From assembly GCA_046704255.1 (NCBI GenBank), contig JBJKSH010000029.1, positions 1 to 57,106 of the forward strand: DNA of 57,106 bases, in the 5' to 3' direction. A program made the position numbers and the translations under genes. Origin of the DNA: FEN-1297 sp046704255. Lineage in GTDB: Bacteria; Bacteroidota; Ignavibacteria; Ignavibacteriales; Ignavibacteriaceae. Below the pieces are notes generated by a model. The model was not told where the DNA came from, did no database searches, and saw only the letters and a program-made list of their open reading frames with translations. This document shows positions 16,275-24,825 of the stretch, one piece after another. Numbering within the stretch: position 1 is the first letter of the stretch; every line of letters begins with the position of its first letter.

Positions 16275-16793
16275 TTATTGAAGTTTTAATTTATCCATTA
16301 CCTGCGGTGTAATGTCGTATTTTTCTTTTGCATAAAGCAGCATAACATCGGCGTTCCTATCAAACACAAAGTCCAGGTTTTCTTCTTTGGCAACATCCTG
16401 AATAGCATTAAACACTTTGTTTTGAACCGGCTTCATAAGTTCTTCCTGTTTTTGGAAAAGCTCGCCGTTTGTTCCGAATTTCTTGTCGCGGTATTCTGTT
16501 ATCTGATCATCAAGTTTTTTTATTTGAGCTTGAAGGTCTTTTTTTGCCTGTTCGGACATAATAAGGTTCCGCTTGTCGTAATCTTCTTCTTTGGCTTTTT
16601 TTTCATTTTCCATTTTCTGTAATTCTGCCTGCCAATCTCTAATAAGCCCGTCAAGTTTTTGTTTTGCATCTAAAGCATCCGGCAGTTTGCTCATAATAGT
16701 TTTGGAATCTACAAAACCAATTTTAAGCTGACTGTAGCCAATGCCTGTAAAAACAAAAATAAAAGTTGCGAGGGATAAAATTATTCGTTTCAT
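16275..16793 (-). CDS. Skp/OmpH-family periplasmic chaperone, second copy
   Basis: A 172-residue exported protein with a signal peptide (first ~21 residues, ending GYSQ). After a strand (LKIGFVDSKTIMSKLP) it has a long charged coiled coil (~45-130, rich in K/E/Q), then QNKVFNAIQDVAKEENLDFVFDRNADVMLLYAKEKYDIT, the family C-terminus. Skp trimers hold unfolded outer-membrane proteins and pass them to BamA. ATG start at 16793 has AGGAG six bases upstream. A 131-bp spacer with a CCAAAA-TCA-TTTTGG hairpin (16821-16835) separates it from the first copy, so expression of the two could differ. Confidence 0.9.
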   Translation of the reverse strand: MKRIILSLATFIFVFTGIGYSQLKIGFVDSKTIMSKLPDALDAKQKLDGLIRDWQAELQKMENEKKAKEEDYDKRNLIMSEQAKKDLQAQIKKLDDQITEYRDKKFGTNGELFQKQEELMKPVQNKVFNAIQDVAKEENLDFVFDRNADVMLLYAKEKYDITPQVMDKLKLQ

Positions 16794-16924
16794 ATCAACT
16801 CCTTTTTTTGATTTTATCTGCCAAAATGATTTTGGAATATTGTATCGGATTTAACTTCATCCCTCATAATTTTGTTATCGAATAATGAAATTATAATTTA
16901 AATAATTATTTTGAAAAGGAAAAA

Positions 16925-17452
16925 CTATTTCCCGCCGGTTTGAAGCCTGTCCAGTACTTTATAAGTAATATCATATTCGGGGTCTGCATATAATAATACA
17001 ACATCGCCGGCCTTGTCAAAAACAAATTTCATCTTTTCTTCTTTTGCAACTTCTTTAATTGCAGCATAAATTTTATTTTTAACGGGAGTAAAAATCGAAT
17101 CCTGTTTTTTATAAATTTCTCCCGTACCCTGTGCAAATTTTGCTTTTCTATAATCTATAATTGCTTGTTCCTGGCTTACCAATTTTTGTTGAGCTGCAAG
17201 TTTTGCTTTATCCGTCATAGTGCCTGCTTTCTGCTGGTAATCGGCTAATGCATTTTGGTAATTTGTCGTCATGCTGTCTAGATGAGACGACCATGCGTTG
17301 GTAAGAGCGTCAAGATCTCCCTGGGCTTTAATAGCTTCGGGCAGTTGGTTTAAAATTACCTGAGAATTTACGTACCCAATTTTTTGTGTTTGTGCAAACA
17401 TTACTCCTGCGCCAAATAAAAGCATTGCAGCAGCTAATAAATATTTTCTCAC
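16925..17452 (-). CDS. Skp/OmpH-family periplasmic chaperone, first copy
   Basis: A 175-residue protein with a signal peptide ending near VMFAQ. It has the same layout as its neighbour: strand KIGYVNSQVILNQLPEA, a central coiled coil (~50-120, glutamine and alanine rich), and the C-terminal AAIKEVAKEEKMKFVFDKAGDVVLLYADPEYDIT. It is less charged in the coil than the second copy. The start is GTG at 17452; GGAG overlaps close to it, an unusual spacing, but the signal peptide supports this start. It lies 30 bp after bamA. Confidence 0.9.
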   Translation of the reverse strand: MRKYLLAAAMLLFGAGVMFAQTQKIGYVNSQVILNQLPEAIKAQGDLDALTNAWSSHLDSMTTNYQNALADYQQKAGTMTDKAKLAAQQKLVSQEQAIIDYRKAKFAQGTGEIYKKQDSIFTPVKNKIYAAIKEVAKEEKMKFVFDKAGDVVLLYADPEYDITYKVLDRLQTGGK

Positions 17453-17482
17453 TCCTTCACCTTAAATAATTGTTAAATAAAT

Positions 17483-19969
17483 TTAAAATCCTTTGCCAAA
17501 CTGGAATGCAAATAACCACGCCGGTTTTTGTCCGTTTACACGTTCCCTGTCAAATCCATAGCCCAAATCAAAGCCTATTAAACCGATTGGATTAATAAGT
17601 ATTCTGGCGCCAACACCAACAGACCTATCCAAATTAAAAGGCTGCGTATTTTGAATATTAAGATAAACATTACCTGCTTCTGCAAAAGTAAGCAAATATA
17701 AGGGAACAGGCTCAAGAGTAACCGCAACCCTAATTTCGGTAGTATATTTTAAGTATACGTCGCCTCCTCTTGCCGGCCCAATTGATCTGTCGTCATAACC
17801 TCTTAAAGGAACTGTAGCAATTACAAGTCCGTTGCCTCCCATAAAGAAACGGTCGAACGGGCTTATTTCCAATACTGTTTTCTGGTCTAATTCATGAATA
17901 TACCCGAACTCCGCATCAGTATAAAGAGCTACCCGGTTGGAATTGAATAATCTTTTATACCATTGCGTTTGAAAATTCAGTTGATAGTAATTCAAATCGC
18001 CGGGTAAGAAAGGTCCGCCGGAAATCTGGGCGGTTAATTGTACATCGGAACCTCTAGAGGGAAAAATAGGATTATCAATATCCTTTCGGCTTAATGTAGC
18101 GCCAAGTGTAAATTGGTTGTATTTCCCTTCGGTATAGTAACCCCCTCCGTTTATAATATCATTATATTGATATTGAAACATACCCTGCAGATAAAAATAA
18201 TTATCCGGCCAGTTTAACCTTCTTCCTACTTTAACAGAGGCACCTCTTTGGCTCATATCGTAATAGTACTGCTGGCGGGTATCGAAAATATTAAAGCCCA
18301 CAAGAGTAGGGGTATCGTACAGCCAGGGCTCGGTAAAGCCAAGCGAAAAAGTTCTGTAAATATTGCTTACACCGAATTGCCAGTTAAAGCTTAGAACCTG
18401 TCCGCCTCCCATAGTAAACGGATGATCAAGTGCAAAGTTGGAAAGGGTTATACCTATGGCACCGCTAAAGCCGAAACTACCGCTGTAGCCAACAGATGCA
18501 TTTAAATAATCGCTGGATTTTTCCACTACGTTATAAGTTAGATCTACCGTGCTGTCGTTTTTAAGCGAAGTGTTTATTCCGTCCGGCCCATATAATTTTT
18601 CCACATCAAAATATTTTAAATTTGCAAGCTGTTGTATACTTCTTAAAAGTAAAGCCCTGTTAAAATAATCCCCCGGAATTGTAAAGAGTTCTCTGCGTAT
18701 AACTTTGTCTTTTGTCTTATCGTTGCCCGCAATATTTACACGGCCTACCCTAAATTGATTCTTCTCATCAATTCTTATATTAATATCCATAGAATCATGG
18801 TCTACCCTGGTTTCGGTAGGTGTAACATTGAACATTAAATAGCCGTTATCAAGATACAGAGACGACACATCATTCTGTTCTTTGTTGCCTCTTAAATTCT
18901 CCATAAATTTTGTATAATCGTAAATGTCGCCTTTTTTAAATCCAAGCCTAGCATTTAAGGCTTTATCCGGGAAGACTGTATTGCCTTCCCAGGTAATATT
19001 TCTAATATGATATTGCGGCCCTTCGTAAACATGAATTAATATAGTTAAATCTTTCTTATCATCGGAATAAATTAAAGAATCGGATAAGATTTGTGCATCC
19101 CTGTAGCCTTTGCTTCTGTAAAAATCAATTATACTTTTTTTATCTTCGTCAAATTTTTTAGGATTAAACTCCGCACTATTCCAGAACTGCCACCAAACTT
19201 TTTCCGAGGTGTTTTTCATTTCGCCTCTCAGCTTGCTGCCGCTGAATGCATTATTGCCTACAAATTCAATTTTGCGCACAACAACCTTTTTATTTTCTTT
19301 AATTCTAATCATCAGCAAAATACGGCTTTTTATTTTATCTATAAGATTAAAATAAGAATTTTCATTCTTGTTGTATTTAACAGTATATTCATCGGCAAGA
19401 TCCTTTTCGTTACGCCAAACCACATCAATATCTTTTTCGGTGGTATCTGCAGTATAGTAAACAAAGTGTTCCATTTTTACTTGTGCATTTAGGTAGCCAT
19501 CTTTTTGATATAATTTAAGGATAGCTTCTTTAATTCTGGTTTCATCCTGCGGTTTAAGAATTTGTCCCCGCTGCAGATCAATTTTCCCTTCAATATCGCT
19601 CGTACTTTCTTTATCGTTCCCTTGAATAACGGTTTTTTCAAACCTCGGGTATTCCTTTACTTTAATTAAAAGGAATGCACCGTTGCCGACAATTTTTGCA
19701 ATTTCAATTTTAACGTCGGAAAAAAGATTTAGAGACCAAAGCTGTTTTATTGCATCGGCAATAGATTGGTCAAAGGGAATTTGAATTTCGTTGCCGATTT
19801 TTAAGCCGCTGTTTGCAATTATAGTAGAGGCATCGGCAGTCTTATTGCCTTCAACAGAAATTCCTAAAATTTTATAGCTTTTTACTGTTTGAGCAAAAGT
19901 AAAAGAAAAAGAAAACAAAATTATAAAAAGGGTACAGTTAAACAGTTTCTTTAGGAAGGTATGAGACAT
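17483..19969 (-). CDS. bamA: Outer membrane protein assembly factor BamA
   Basis: An 828-residue Omp85 protein with a signal peptide (first ~26 residues). Five POTRA modules occupy roughly 28-440 (for example YKILGISVEGNKTADASTI, VRKIEFVGNNAFSGSKL, IRNITWEGNTVFPDKAL, VGRVNIAGNDKTKDKVIRRE). The C-terminal 16-strand barrel follows to 828, with the conserved VPLRGYDDRSIGPARGGD (VRGF/Y-type loop-6 motif) and the terminal GFDLGYGFD...FQFGKGF strand ending in Phe. It folds and inserts outer-membrane proteins; the downstream skp genes supply chaperones. The start overlaps uppS by 32 bases. Confidence 0.97.
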   Translation of the reverse strand: MSHTFLKKLFNCTLFIILFSFSFTFAQTVKSYKILGISVEGNKTADASTIIANSGLKIGNEIQIPFDQSIADAIKQLWSLNLFSDVKIEIAKIVGNGAFLLIKVKEYPRFEKTVIQGNDKESTSDIEGKIDLQRGQILKPQDETRIKEAILKLYQKDGYLNAQVKMEHFVYYTADTTEKDIDVVWRNEKDLADEYTVKYNKNENSYFNLIDKIKSRILLMIRIKENKKVVVRKIEFVGNNAFSGSKLRGEMKNTSEKVWWQFWNSAEFNPKKFDEDKKSIIDFYRSKGYRDAQILSDSLIYSDDKKDLTILIHVYEGPQYHIRNITWEGNTVFPDKALNARLGFKKGDIYDYTKFMENLRGNKEQNDVSSLYLDNGYLMFNVTPTETRVDHDSMDINIRIDEKNQFRVGRVNIAGNDKTKDKVIRRELFTIPGDYFNRALLLRSIQQLANLKYFDVEKLYGPDGINTSLKNDSTVDLTYNVVEKSSDYLNASVGYSGSFGFSGAIGITLSNFALDHPFTMGGGQVLSFNWQFGVSNIYRTFSLGFTEPWLYDTPTLVGFNIFDTRQQYYYDMSQRGASVKVGRRLNWPDNYFYLQGMFQYQYNDIINGGGYYTEGKYNQFTLGATLSRKDIDNPIFPSRGSDVQLTAQISGGPFLPGDLNYYQLNFQTQWYKRLFNSNRVALYTDAEFGYIHELDQKTVLEISPFDRFFMGGNGLVIATVPLRGYDDRSIGPARGGDVYLKYTTEIRVAVTLEPVPLYLLTFAEAGNVYLNIQNTQPFNLDRSVGVGARILINPIGLIGFDLGYGFDRERVNGQKPAWLFAFQFGKGF

Positions 19970-20759
19970 TCTTTAAGCCTTTGTCATTCTTAATTAGTTG
20001 TTCACTTACTTTGCCGAACCGGCGTTCCCTTGTTTGAAAACTTCTTATTGCTTCATAGAGGTCCTTTCTGCTAAAGCTTGGCCAATAAACATCGGATATA
20101 TAAAACTCGGTATATGCAATTTGCCATAATAAGAAATTACTTACTCTAAACTCACCGCTTGTTCTAATTAAGAGGTCGGGATCCGGAAAATCTTTAGTTG
20201 TTAAATGATCGGAAATACATTTTTCATTTATATCTTCTAATTTCAATTTTCCTTTACTTGTTTGTTCGGCAATATTTTTAAAAGCTTTAAGCAGTTCCCA
20301 TCTTCCACTGTAACTTAAAGCTAAATTTAGAGTCATTCTTGTATTATTTTTTGTACGTTCAATAGCATAATTTAATTCTTTTTGAACTTCTATGGGAAGA
20401 GTTTCCACATCTCCTATAGTAGTAAGCCTAATATTATTTTTCATTAATTCATCGCACCGGTCTTTAATACTTTTTAATAACAGACGCATAAGCGTAGAGA
20501 CTTCATCCTTGGGCCGTTTCCAGTTTTCCGTAGAAAACGTATAAAGAGTTAAATATTTAACTCCAACCTCGGCACAAGCTTCCGTAATTTCCCTAACGGT
20601 ATCAACGCCGCGTTTGTGCCCGGCAACTCTTGGCAGCCCCCGTCTCCTGGCCCATCTGCCGTTTCCATCCATAATTATTGCAATATGGACAGGTATTTCT
20701 CCGGAATTTTTAAGTTCCTCTTGTAGTTTTACATCGGATATCGATTGAGTTTTACTCAA
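19938..20759 (-). CDS. uppS: Undecaprenyl diphosphate synthase (UppS)
   Basis: A cis-prenyltransferase that extends FPP with isopentenyl units to make the C55 carrier lipid for peptidoglycan and O-antigen. IIMDGNGRWARRRGLPRVAGHKRG is the substrate-binding motif with the catalytic Asp; TLYTFSTENWKRP, NLALSYSGRWE, and PDPDLLIRTSGEFRVSNFLLWQIAYTEFY are conserved family blocks. The frame opens at TTG 20771. I chose TTG 20759 (273 residues) because GAGGG lies five bases before it and a TTGACA promoter ends about 30 bp upstream; the longer start cannot be excluded. It is the first gene of the envelope operon. Confidence 0.95.
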   Translation of the reverse strand: MSKTQSISDVKLQEELKNSGEIPVHIAIIMDGNGRWARRRGLPRVAGHKRGVDTVREITEACAEVGVKYLTLYTFSTENWKRPKDEVSTLMRLLLKSIKDRCDELMKNNIRLTTIGDVETLPIEVQKELNYAIERTKNNTRMTLNLALSYSGRWELLKAFKNIAEQTSKGKLKLEDINEKCISDHLTTKDFPDPDLLIRTSGEFRVSNFLLWQIAYTEFYISDVYWPSFSRKDLYEAIRSFQTRERRFGKVSEQLIKNDKGLKNVSYLPKETV

Positions 20760-20788
20760 AACCGCCCTCAAAATTGATAAAGCGTGTA

Positions 20789-20817
20789 AAATTAACCTTA
20801 AGACGAATTAATGTCAA
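20789..20817 (-). promoter_or_regulatory. Promoter of the uppS-bamA-lpx operon
   Basis: In the minus sense TTGACA (20812-20817) is followed by 17 bases and TAATTT (20789-20794). The -35 is perfect and the -10 is weak. Transcription from it would start near 20782 and give a leader of about 23 nt to the TTG at 20759. Confidence 0.55.
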
Positions 20818-20943
20818 GATAAGTTTCAATTTACTATTATTATCTTTTCTATAAAATTCAGCCAACTTAGACAAAAAAATTATAAAGTATATGATATTAA
20901 TAAAAGGTAAAAAGAAGTGGCAAACAAGTATAACATTAATCCG

Positions 20944-20979
20944 AAAAAAAAAGTGTATCCTTTTTAAAAAGGATACACT
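20944..20979 (-). terminator. Intrinsic terminator: 28-bp perfect palindrome plus nine U
   Basis: AGTGTATCCTTTTT at 20952-20965 is followed at once by its exact reverse complement to 20979. In the minus sense nine T (20944-20952, one shared with the stem) follow. This is a strong rho-independent terminator for the NTF2-like gene, whose stop is at 21004. It isolates that gene from the uppS promoter just downstream. Confidence 0.9.
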
Positions 20980-21003
20980 GTTTAGTTTAATGGTATATTG
21001 CCG

Positions 21004-21450
21004 TTATTGTTTTATAAGTGATAGAGTTGCTACTTCACCGGTCACTTTCCAGGCTCCGTTATCTTTAACCAAAGTAAAAAAGCCGGATTGCTTTAGGCGG
21101 GAATCGGTAATATCTACTTTTGCAATTGCAGTGCTGCCGTTCAAATCCACAGAATTAATTTGCAAGTTTCTAACCCAACCTCCTTTTTGGCCGTTTTGTA
21201 CCAAATTAACAAACTGATCACCGGAATAGTTTTCAACTTTATTTGTAATTTTATTTATAATAACAATTGAACTGCCCGACATTAAAGTCTTCGATAAATC
21301 GGCCGTCTGTCTGCTATCCACACTTTTTACAAATGTTGTAACCGCCTGTTCAACATCGCTTTTTTCTTCATTTATAGAACTGTTTGCAGCAAACGAAGCA
21401 AATGATAGAGTGAGAAATAGAACCAAAGTTAATATTTTTACATCTTTCAT
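21004..21450 (-). CDS. Secreted NTF2/SnoaL-like (putative lumazine-binding type) protein
   Basis: A 148-residue exported protein with a signal peptide (~1-22, ends SFASFA). The mature part has an NTF2-like pattern: helix EEKSDVEQAVTTFVKSVDSRQTADL, then strands SIVIINK, VRNLQINSVDLNGSTAIAKVDI and GFFTLVKDNGAWKVTGEVATLSL. Related proteins are annotated as putative lumazine-binding or nuclear-transport-factor-2 family, with no fixed function, and secreted forms often bind small ligands. It is a single-gene unit ending at a very strong terminator. Exact role unknown. Confidence 0.72.
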   Translation of the reverse strand: MKDVKILTLVLFLTLSFASFAANSSINEEKSDVEQAVTTFVKSVDSRQTADLSKTLMSGSSIVIINKITNKVENYSGDQFVNLVQNGQKGGWVRNLQINSVDLNGSTAIAKVDITDSRLKQSGFFTLVKDNGAWKVTGEVATLSLIKQ

Positions 21451-21635
21451 AATATCACCTTTCTTTATTTAGGGGTTTTGAAGAATAAAGAATAGTACTT
21501 TTTAAGTACAAATTTATTGTTCAAACTTACCTTTTTTTTTACCTCTTAAACTAATAAAATTAATAACGGACAAATACTTACATAAGCGGTATTTTTTATA
21601 TTTCAAATTTAATTTTTAAGACTATTTTTTTTGTT

Positions 21636-21664
21636 TTGAATTTGAATTAGCATAAACGTATATT
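21636..21664 (+). promoter_or_regulatory. Promoter of the YbaK-type gene
   Basis: TTGAAT (21636-21641), 17 bases, then TATATT (21659-21664). The start codon at 21688 has AAAGGAGG (21675-21682) five bases before it, the best ribosome binding site in this part of the window. Confidence 0.6.
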
Positions 21665-21687
21665 ATATAAAATAAAAGGAGGATGCT

Positions 21688-22161
21688 ATGCCGGTCAAAT
21701 TATTAAAAGAATTTTTAGATGATAATAATATAAAGTATATTACAATAAGTCACTCGCCTGCATATACGGCACAGGAAATTGCCGCATCTGCACATATCCC
21801 CGGAAAAGGAATGGCAAAATCAGTTTTAATAAAGATTGACGGGAAAATGGCAATGGCAGTTTTGCCTGCTTCGGATAAAGTGGATTTTGATCTATTAAAA
21901 ACGGTTATCGGAGGAACCAATATAAGGCTGGCATACGAACAAGAATTTATAGACAAGTTTCCCGATTGCAATGTTGGTGCCATGCCTCCCTTCGGTAATT
22001 TGTACGGTATGGAAGTTTATGTCTCCAAAAGCTTAACAAAGAATGAAGAGATAGTTTTTAATGCATGTTCGCATTCGAAACTTGTAAAAATGTTTTATAA
22101 AGATTTTGAAAGATTGGTAAAACCTAAAATATTGGATTTTTCTTATCAGTCAATGCTTTAA
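21688..22161 (+). CDS. YbaK/ProX-family aminoacyl-tRNA deacylase
   Basis: A 157-residue protein of the YbaK/ProX/INS family that hydrolyses mischarged aminoacyl-tRNA, for example Ala- or Cys-tRNA(Pro). The N-terminal YTAQEIAASAHIPGKGMAKSVLIKIDGKMAMAVLPASDKVD is characteristic (spread over residues ~24-66), with the catalytic-area Lys in MAKSV. GAMPPFGNLYGMEVYVSKSL is the conserved G-x-x-P-P-F-G segment of the substrate loop. It is free-standing rather than part of ProRS. It has its own promoter and a strong Shine-Dalgarno. Specificity not resolvable. Confidence 0.85.
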   Translation: MPVKLLKEFLDDNNIKYITISHSPAYTAQEIAASAHIPGKGMAKSVLIKIDGKMAMAVLPASDKVDFDLLKTVIGGTNIRLAYEQEFIDKFPDCNVGAMPPFGNLYGMEVYVSKSLTKNEEIVFNACSHSKLVKMFYKDFERLVKPKILDFSYQSML

Positions 22162-22295
22162 TAAATTTTATTTCCCATCCTTCACTTTTTTGTTAGTAAT
22201 TTAGTTAAAATTATATATTTTTAAATTTTAGTGAATTTATTCCTCGCAGGTTTAAATTCAAATTGTATATTACTAATAATAAATTGGTGGATAAT

Positions 22296-24338
22296 ATGGT
22301 ACAAAAATTTTTCAAGTTTTCCTTTCCCGCATTACTTATCTTTATATTTTCCGGGATTTTTTTCTTATCATTCGGGCAGATAACAAAAGAAATTGTTAAA
22401 AGTGATATGGATACAACTGTAAGTCCGGGGCAGGATTTTTTTGAATATGCAAACGGCAACTGGTTGAAAAAGACTAAAATACCTGCGGCATATTCAGGAT
22501 GGGGGTCGTTTTATATACTTCAAGATGAAAATCTAAATAAGATAAAAAATATTTTATCCGGGCTGGAGGGTAAAACCGGTTATAAAAACGGGAGCAGCGA
22601 ACAACTTGTAGGTGATTTTTATTATACAGGCATGGACTCTTCCAAAATAGAAAAGGACGGCTACGGACCTATTAAAAAAGATCTGAATGCCGTAAGTTCG
22701 ATTAAATCTCTAAAAGATTTTTATAAAGAACTGGTTAATGTCCAGCTTGGTTATGCAAATCCGCTTTTTGCATTCGGCTCCGGCCCGGATGCAAAAAACA
22801 GTAAGATGAATATTGCACAATTATTTCAGAGCGGCCTGGGAATGCCCGACCGAGATTATTATCTTAAGAAAGATAAAAATACCGTTTCTATTCGAAACGA
22901 TTACAAATCTCTTATAAAAAAATCATTTGTGCTTACGGGTGTAAAAACCGGACAGGCAGAAAAAAATGCCGATGACATTTTATCGCTTGAGACAAAGCTT
23001 GCAGGGGCTTCAATGGCTAGAACTGAAATGAGAAATCCTGAAAAGATTTACCATAAGATGACTGTTAAAAAATTGGTAAGCCTGGCGCCTGATTTTGAAT
23101 GGAATAATTATTTTGATCTGATAGGCGTTCCAAAACCCGGCGAAATAAATGTTGCTCAACCGGAATTCATTAAAGAAATTAACAAAGTAATTAAAGCAAC
23201 TCCTCTGCCTGTGTTAAAAGAATATTTACAGTGGAATATCATTCGCTCTGCAAGCCCTTATTTAAGTGATCCTTTTGTAGAAGCAGATTTTAATTTTTAC
23301 GGTAAAGAACTTAACGGTACAAGTGCAATGCAGCCAAGATGGAAAAGAGTTCTGGGAACTTTAAACCGGTCGATTGGCATGGAGTTGGGAAAATTATTTG
23401 TAAAAAAATATTTTCCTCCTTATGCAAAAAAACGAGCATTGGATATGGTTCATGACTTAATGGCTTCCTTGAAAAATAGGATACAAAACCTGGAATGGAT
23501 GAGCCCTGCTACTAAAAAGGAAGCATTAAAAAAACTTGCCGCATTCACTGTTAAAATAGGCTACCCTGATAAATGGAAAAGCTATAAAGGTCTGGAAATA
23601 AATAGAAATTCTTATTTTGGAAATGTTCTTAGGTCTTCAATTTTCAATTCTAGAAAAGATCTGGCAAGGATTGGAAAACCGGTTGACAAAACAAGATGGG
23701 GAATGACTCCTCAAACTGTTAATGCGTATTACAATCCGCAGAATAATGAAATAGTTTTTCCTGCCGGAATACTACAGCCTCCCTTCTTTGATCCAAATGC
23801 CGATGATGCAATTAATTACGGTGGTATAGGTGCTGTTATAGGCCACGAAATGACTCATGGTTTTGACGACGAAGGCAGGCAATATGATGCTTCGGGTAAT
23901 ATGAAAGACTGGTGGACAAAACAGGATGAAGAAAAATTCAATAAGAGAGCAGAAAGAATAGTTAAACAATTTAATAGTTATATTGCCGTAGATACTCTGC
24001 ATGTTAACGGTAAATTAACCGAAGGAGAAAATATTGCAGACCTTGGCGGGGTTAATGTTGCATTCGATGCATTTTCCAAAACTAAGGAATTTAAAGAAGG
24101 TAAAAAGATTGACGGCTTTACACCTGCACAAAGATTTTTCGTTTCTTTTGCAAATATATGGAAAATTAAAAACAGGCCGCAAAGGTTAAGGCTTCGCGTT
24201 AAAATTGATCCTCATTCTCCGGAACATTACAGGGTAGACGGTCCGTTGAGTAATACTCCTGCTTTCTGGAAAGCATTTAATATAAAGCCCGGTCAGCCGA
24301 TGAGAAGGTCAGGAGATAAATTGGTTAAGATTTGGTAA
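22296..24338 (+). CDS. M13 (neprilysin/PepO-type) zinc endopeptidase, exported
   Basis: An M13 metallopeptidase that cleaves oligopeptides in the periplasm or outside. HEMTH (H517, E518, H521) and the third zinc ligand E578 in GENIAD give the active site; NAYYNPQNNEIVFPAGILQPP and the C-terminal PHSPEHYRVDGPLSN (substrate and structural His/Arg) are family hallmarks. The frame can be read back to a TTG at 22263, but the ATG at 22296 has GGTGG six bases upstream and gives a clean signal peptide (680 residues). Monocistronic. Full-length family size. Confidence 0.95.
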   Translation: MVQKFFKFSFPALLIFIFSGIFFLSFGQITKEIVKSDMDTTVSPGQDFFEYANGNWLKKTKIPAAYSGWGSFYILQDENLNKIKNILSGLEGKTGYKNGSSEQLVGDFYYTGMDSSKIEKDGYGPIKKDLNAVSSIKSLKDFYKELVNVQLGYANPLFAFGSGPDAKNSKMNIAQLFQSGLGMPDRDYYLKKDKNTVSIRNDYKSLIKKSFVLTGVKTGQAEKNADDILSLETKLAGASMARTEMRNPEKIYHKMTVKKLVSLAPDFEWNNYFDLIGVPKPGEINVAQPEFIKEINKVIKATPLPVLKEYLQWNIIRSASPYLSDPFVEADFNFYGKELNGTSAMQPRWKRVLGTLNRSIGMELGKLFVKKYFPPYAKKRALDMVHDLMASLKNRIQNLEWMSPATKKEALKKLAAFTVKIGYPDKWKSYKGLEINRNSYFGNVLRSSIFNSRKDLARIGKPVDKTRWGMTPQTVNAYYNPQNNEIVFPAGILQPPFFDPNADDAINYGGIGAVIGHEMTHGFDDEGRQYDASGNMKDWWTKQDEEKFNKRAERIVKQFNSYIAVDTLHVNGKLTEGENIADLGGVNVAFDAFSKTKEFKEGKKIDGFTPAQRFFVSFANIWKIKNRPQRLRLRVKIDPHSPEHYRVDGPLSNTPAFWKAFNIKPGQPMRRSGDKLVKIW

Positions 24339-24387
24339 GATTAATTTATATGTCCATTAGGCATTGAAATCATTCTCATACTTCGTT

Positions 24388-24483
24388 AAAATCCGCCGGA
24401 TTTCCCGCTTTTGCGAGGTTCGTTCTCGTAGAGTCTGCATGACTCTACGAGACCACCGCGGATTTTTGAGTTGATCACTCAAA
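24388..24483. repeat. Nested hairpins after the M13 peptidase gene
   Basis: Two stems are nested and a third follows. The outer stem pairs AAAATCCGC (24388-24396) with GCGGATTTT (24458-24466). Inside it, CTCGTAGAGTC (24425-24435) pairs with GACTCTACGAG (24441-24451) around TGCAT. Next to it TTTGAGT-TGATC-ACTCAAA (24465-24483) forms another. All are perfect. The block could terminate transcription from the M13 gene or be a small structured RNA; no known RNA family signature is seen. Confidence 0.5.
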
Positions 24484-24504
24484 TTACACACAATGTATTA
24501 AAGT

Positions 24505-24604
24505 AAAAGACGGCATCTTTTATCTGGAAAATAAATATTTATTTTTTTATAGAAATAGAACTTTTATAAAAATATATTTCAAAAGAAAAGATGCTGTCTT
24601 TTTT
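24505..24604. repeat. 17-bp inverted repeats, 98-bp unit
   Basis: AAAAGACGGCATCTTTT (24505-24521) and AAAAGATGCTGTCTTTT (24586-24602) are inverted copies with one mismatch, 64 bp apart, and the right copy is followed by extra T. Each arm is itself a 6-bp mini-hairpin (AAAAGA/TCTTTT). It could be a decayed mobile-element end pair or terminator pair; no target-site duplication is obvious. 24605-24825 holds nothing else I can identify. A similar ACGGCATCTTTTAT string recurs near 37163. Confidence 0.4.
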
Positions 24605-24825
24605 CATACGCAACTTCAGTTGATCATTACTTTTTGGTTTACCCCGGAAAACAAGCAGCTCAAACTTCATCTAAGCCGGGCCGGATGTTAATAATAATTC
24701 TAATTAAACAAATTCGCTTTGTCCTTACTCGGCAAGGCTTACTTTTATTTAAAGCAGTATTTCAATTGCCTACCTAAAACATTTTGGCCTGTGCACTGCA
24801 TTAAACCGAATTAAATAGACAAAGA

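Noticed and set aside
22263..22295. N-terminal extension of the M13 peptidase from a TTG
   Set aside because: The ATG at 22296 has a good ribosome site and gives a clean signal peptide.
24505..24602. 17-bp inverted repeats as an insertion sequence
   Set aside because: There is no transposase frame inside the 98-bp unit and no clear target-site duplication; a terminator or MITE remnant is equally possible.
24339..24825. 6S, SRP, RNase P or tmRNA gene in the structured spacer
   Set aside because: None of the conserved cores of these RNAs could be recognised.
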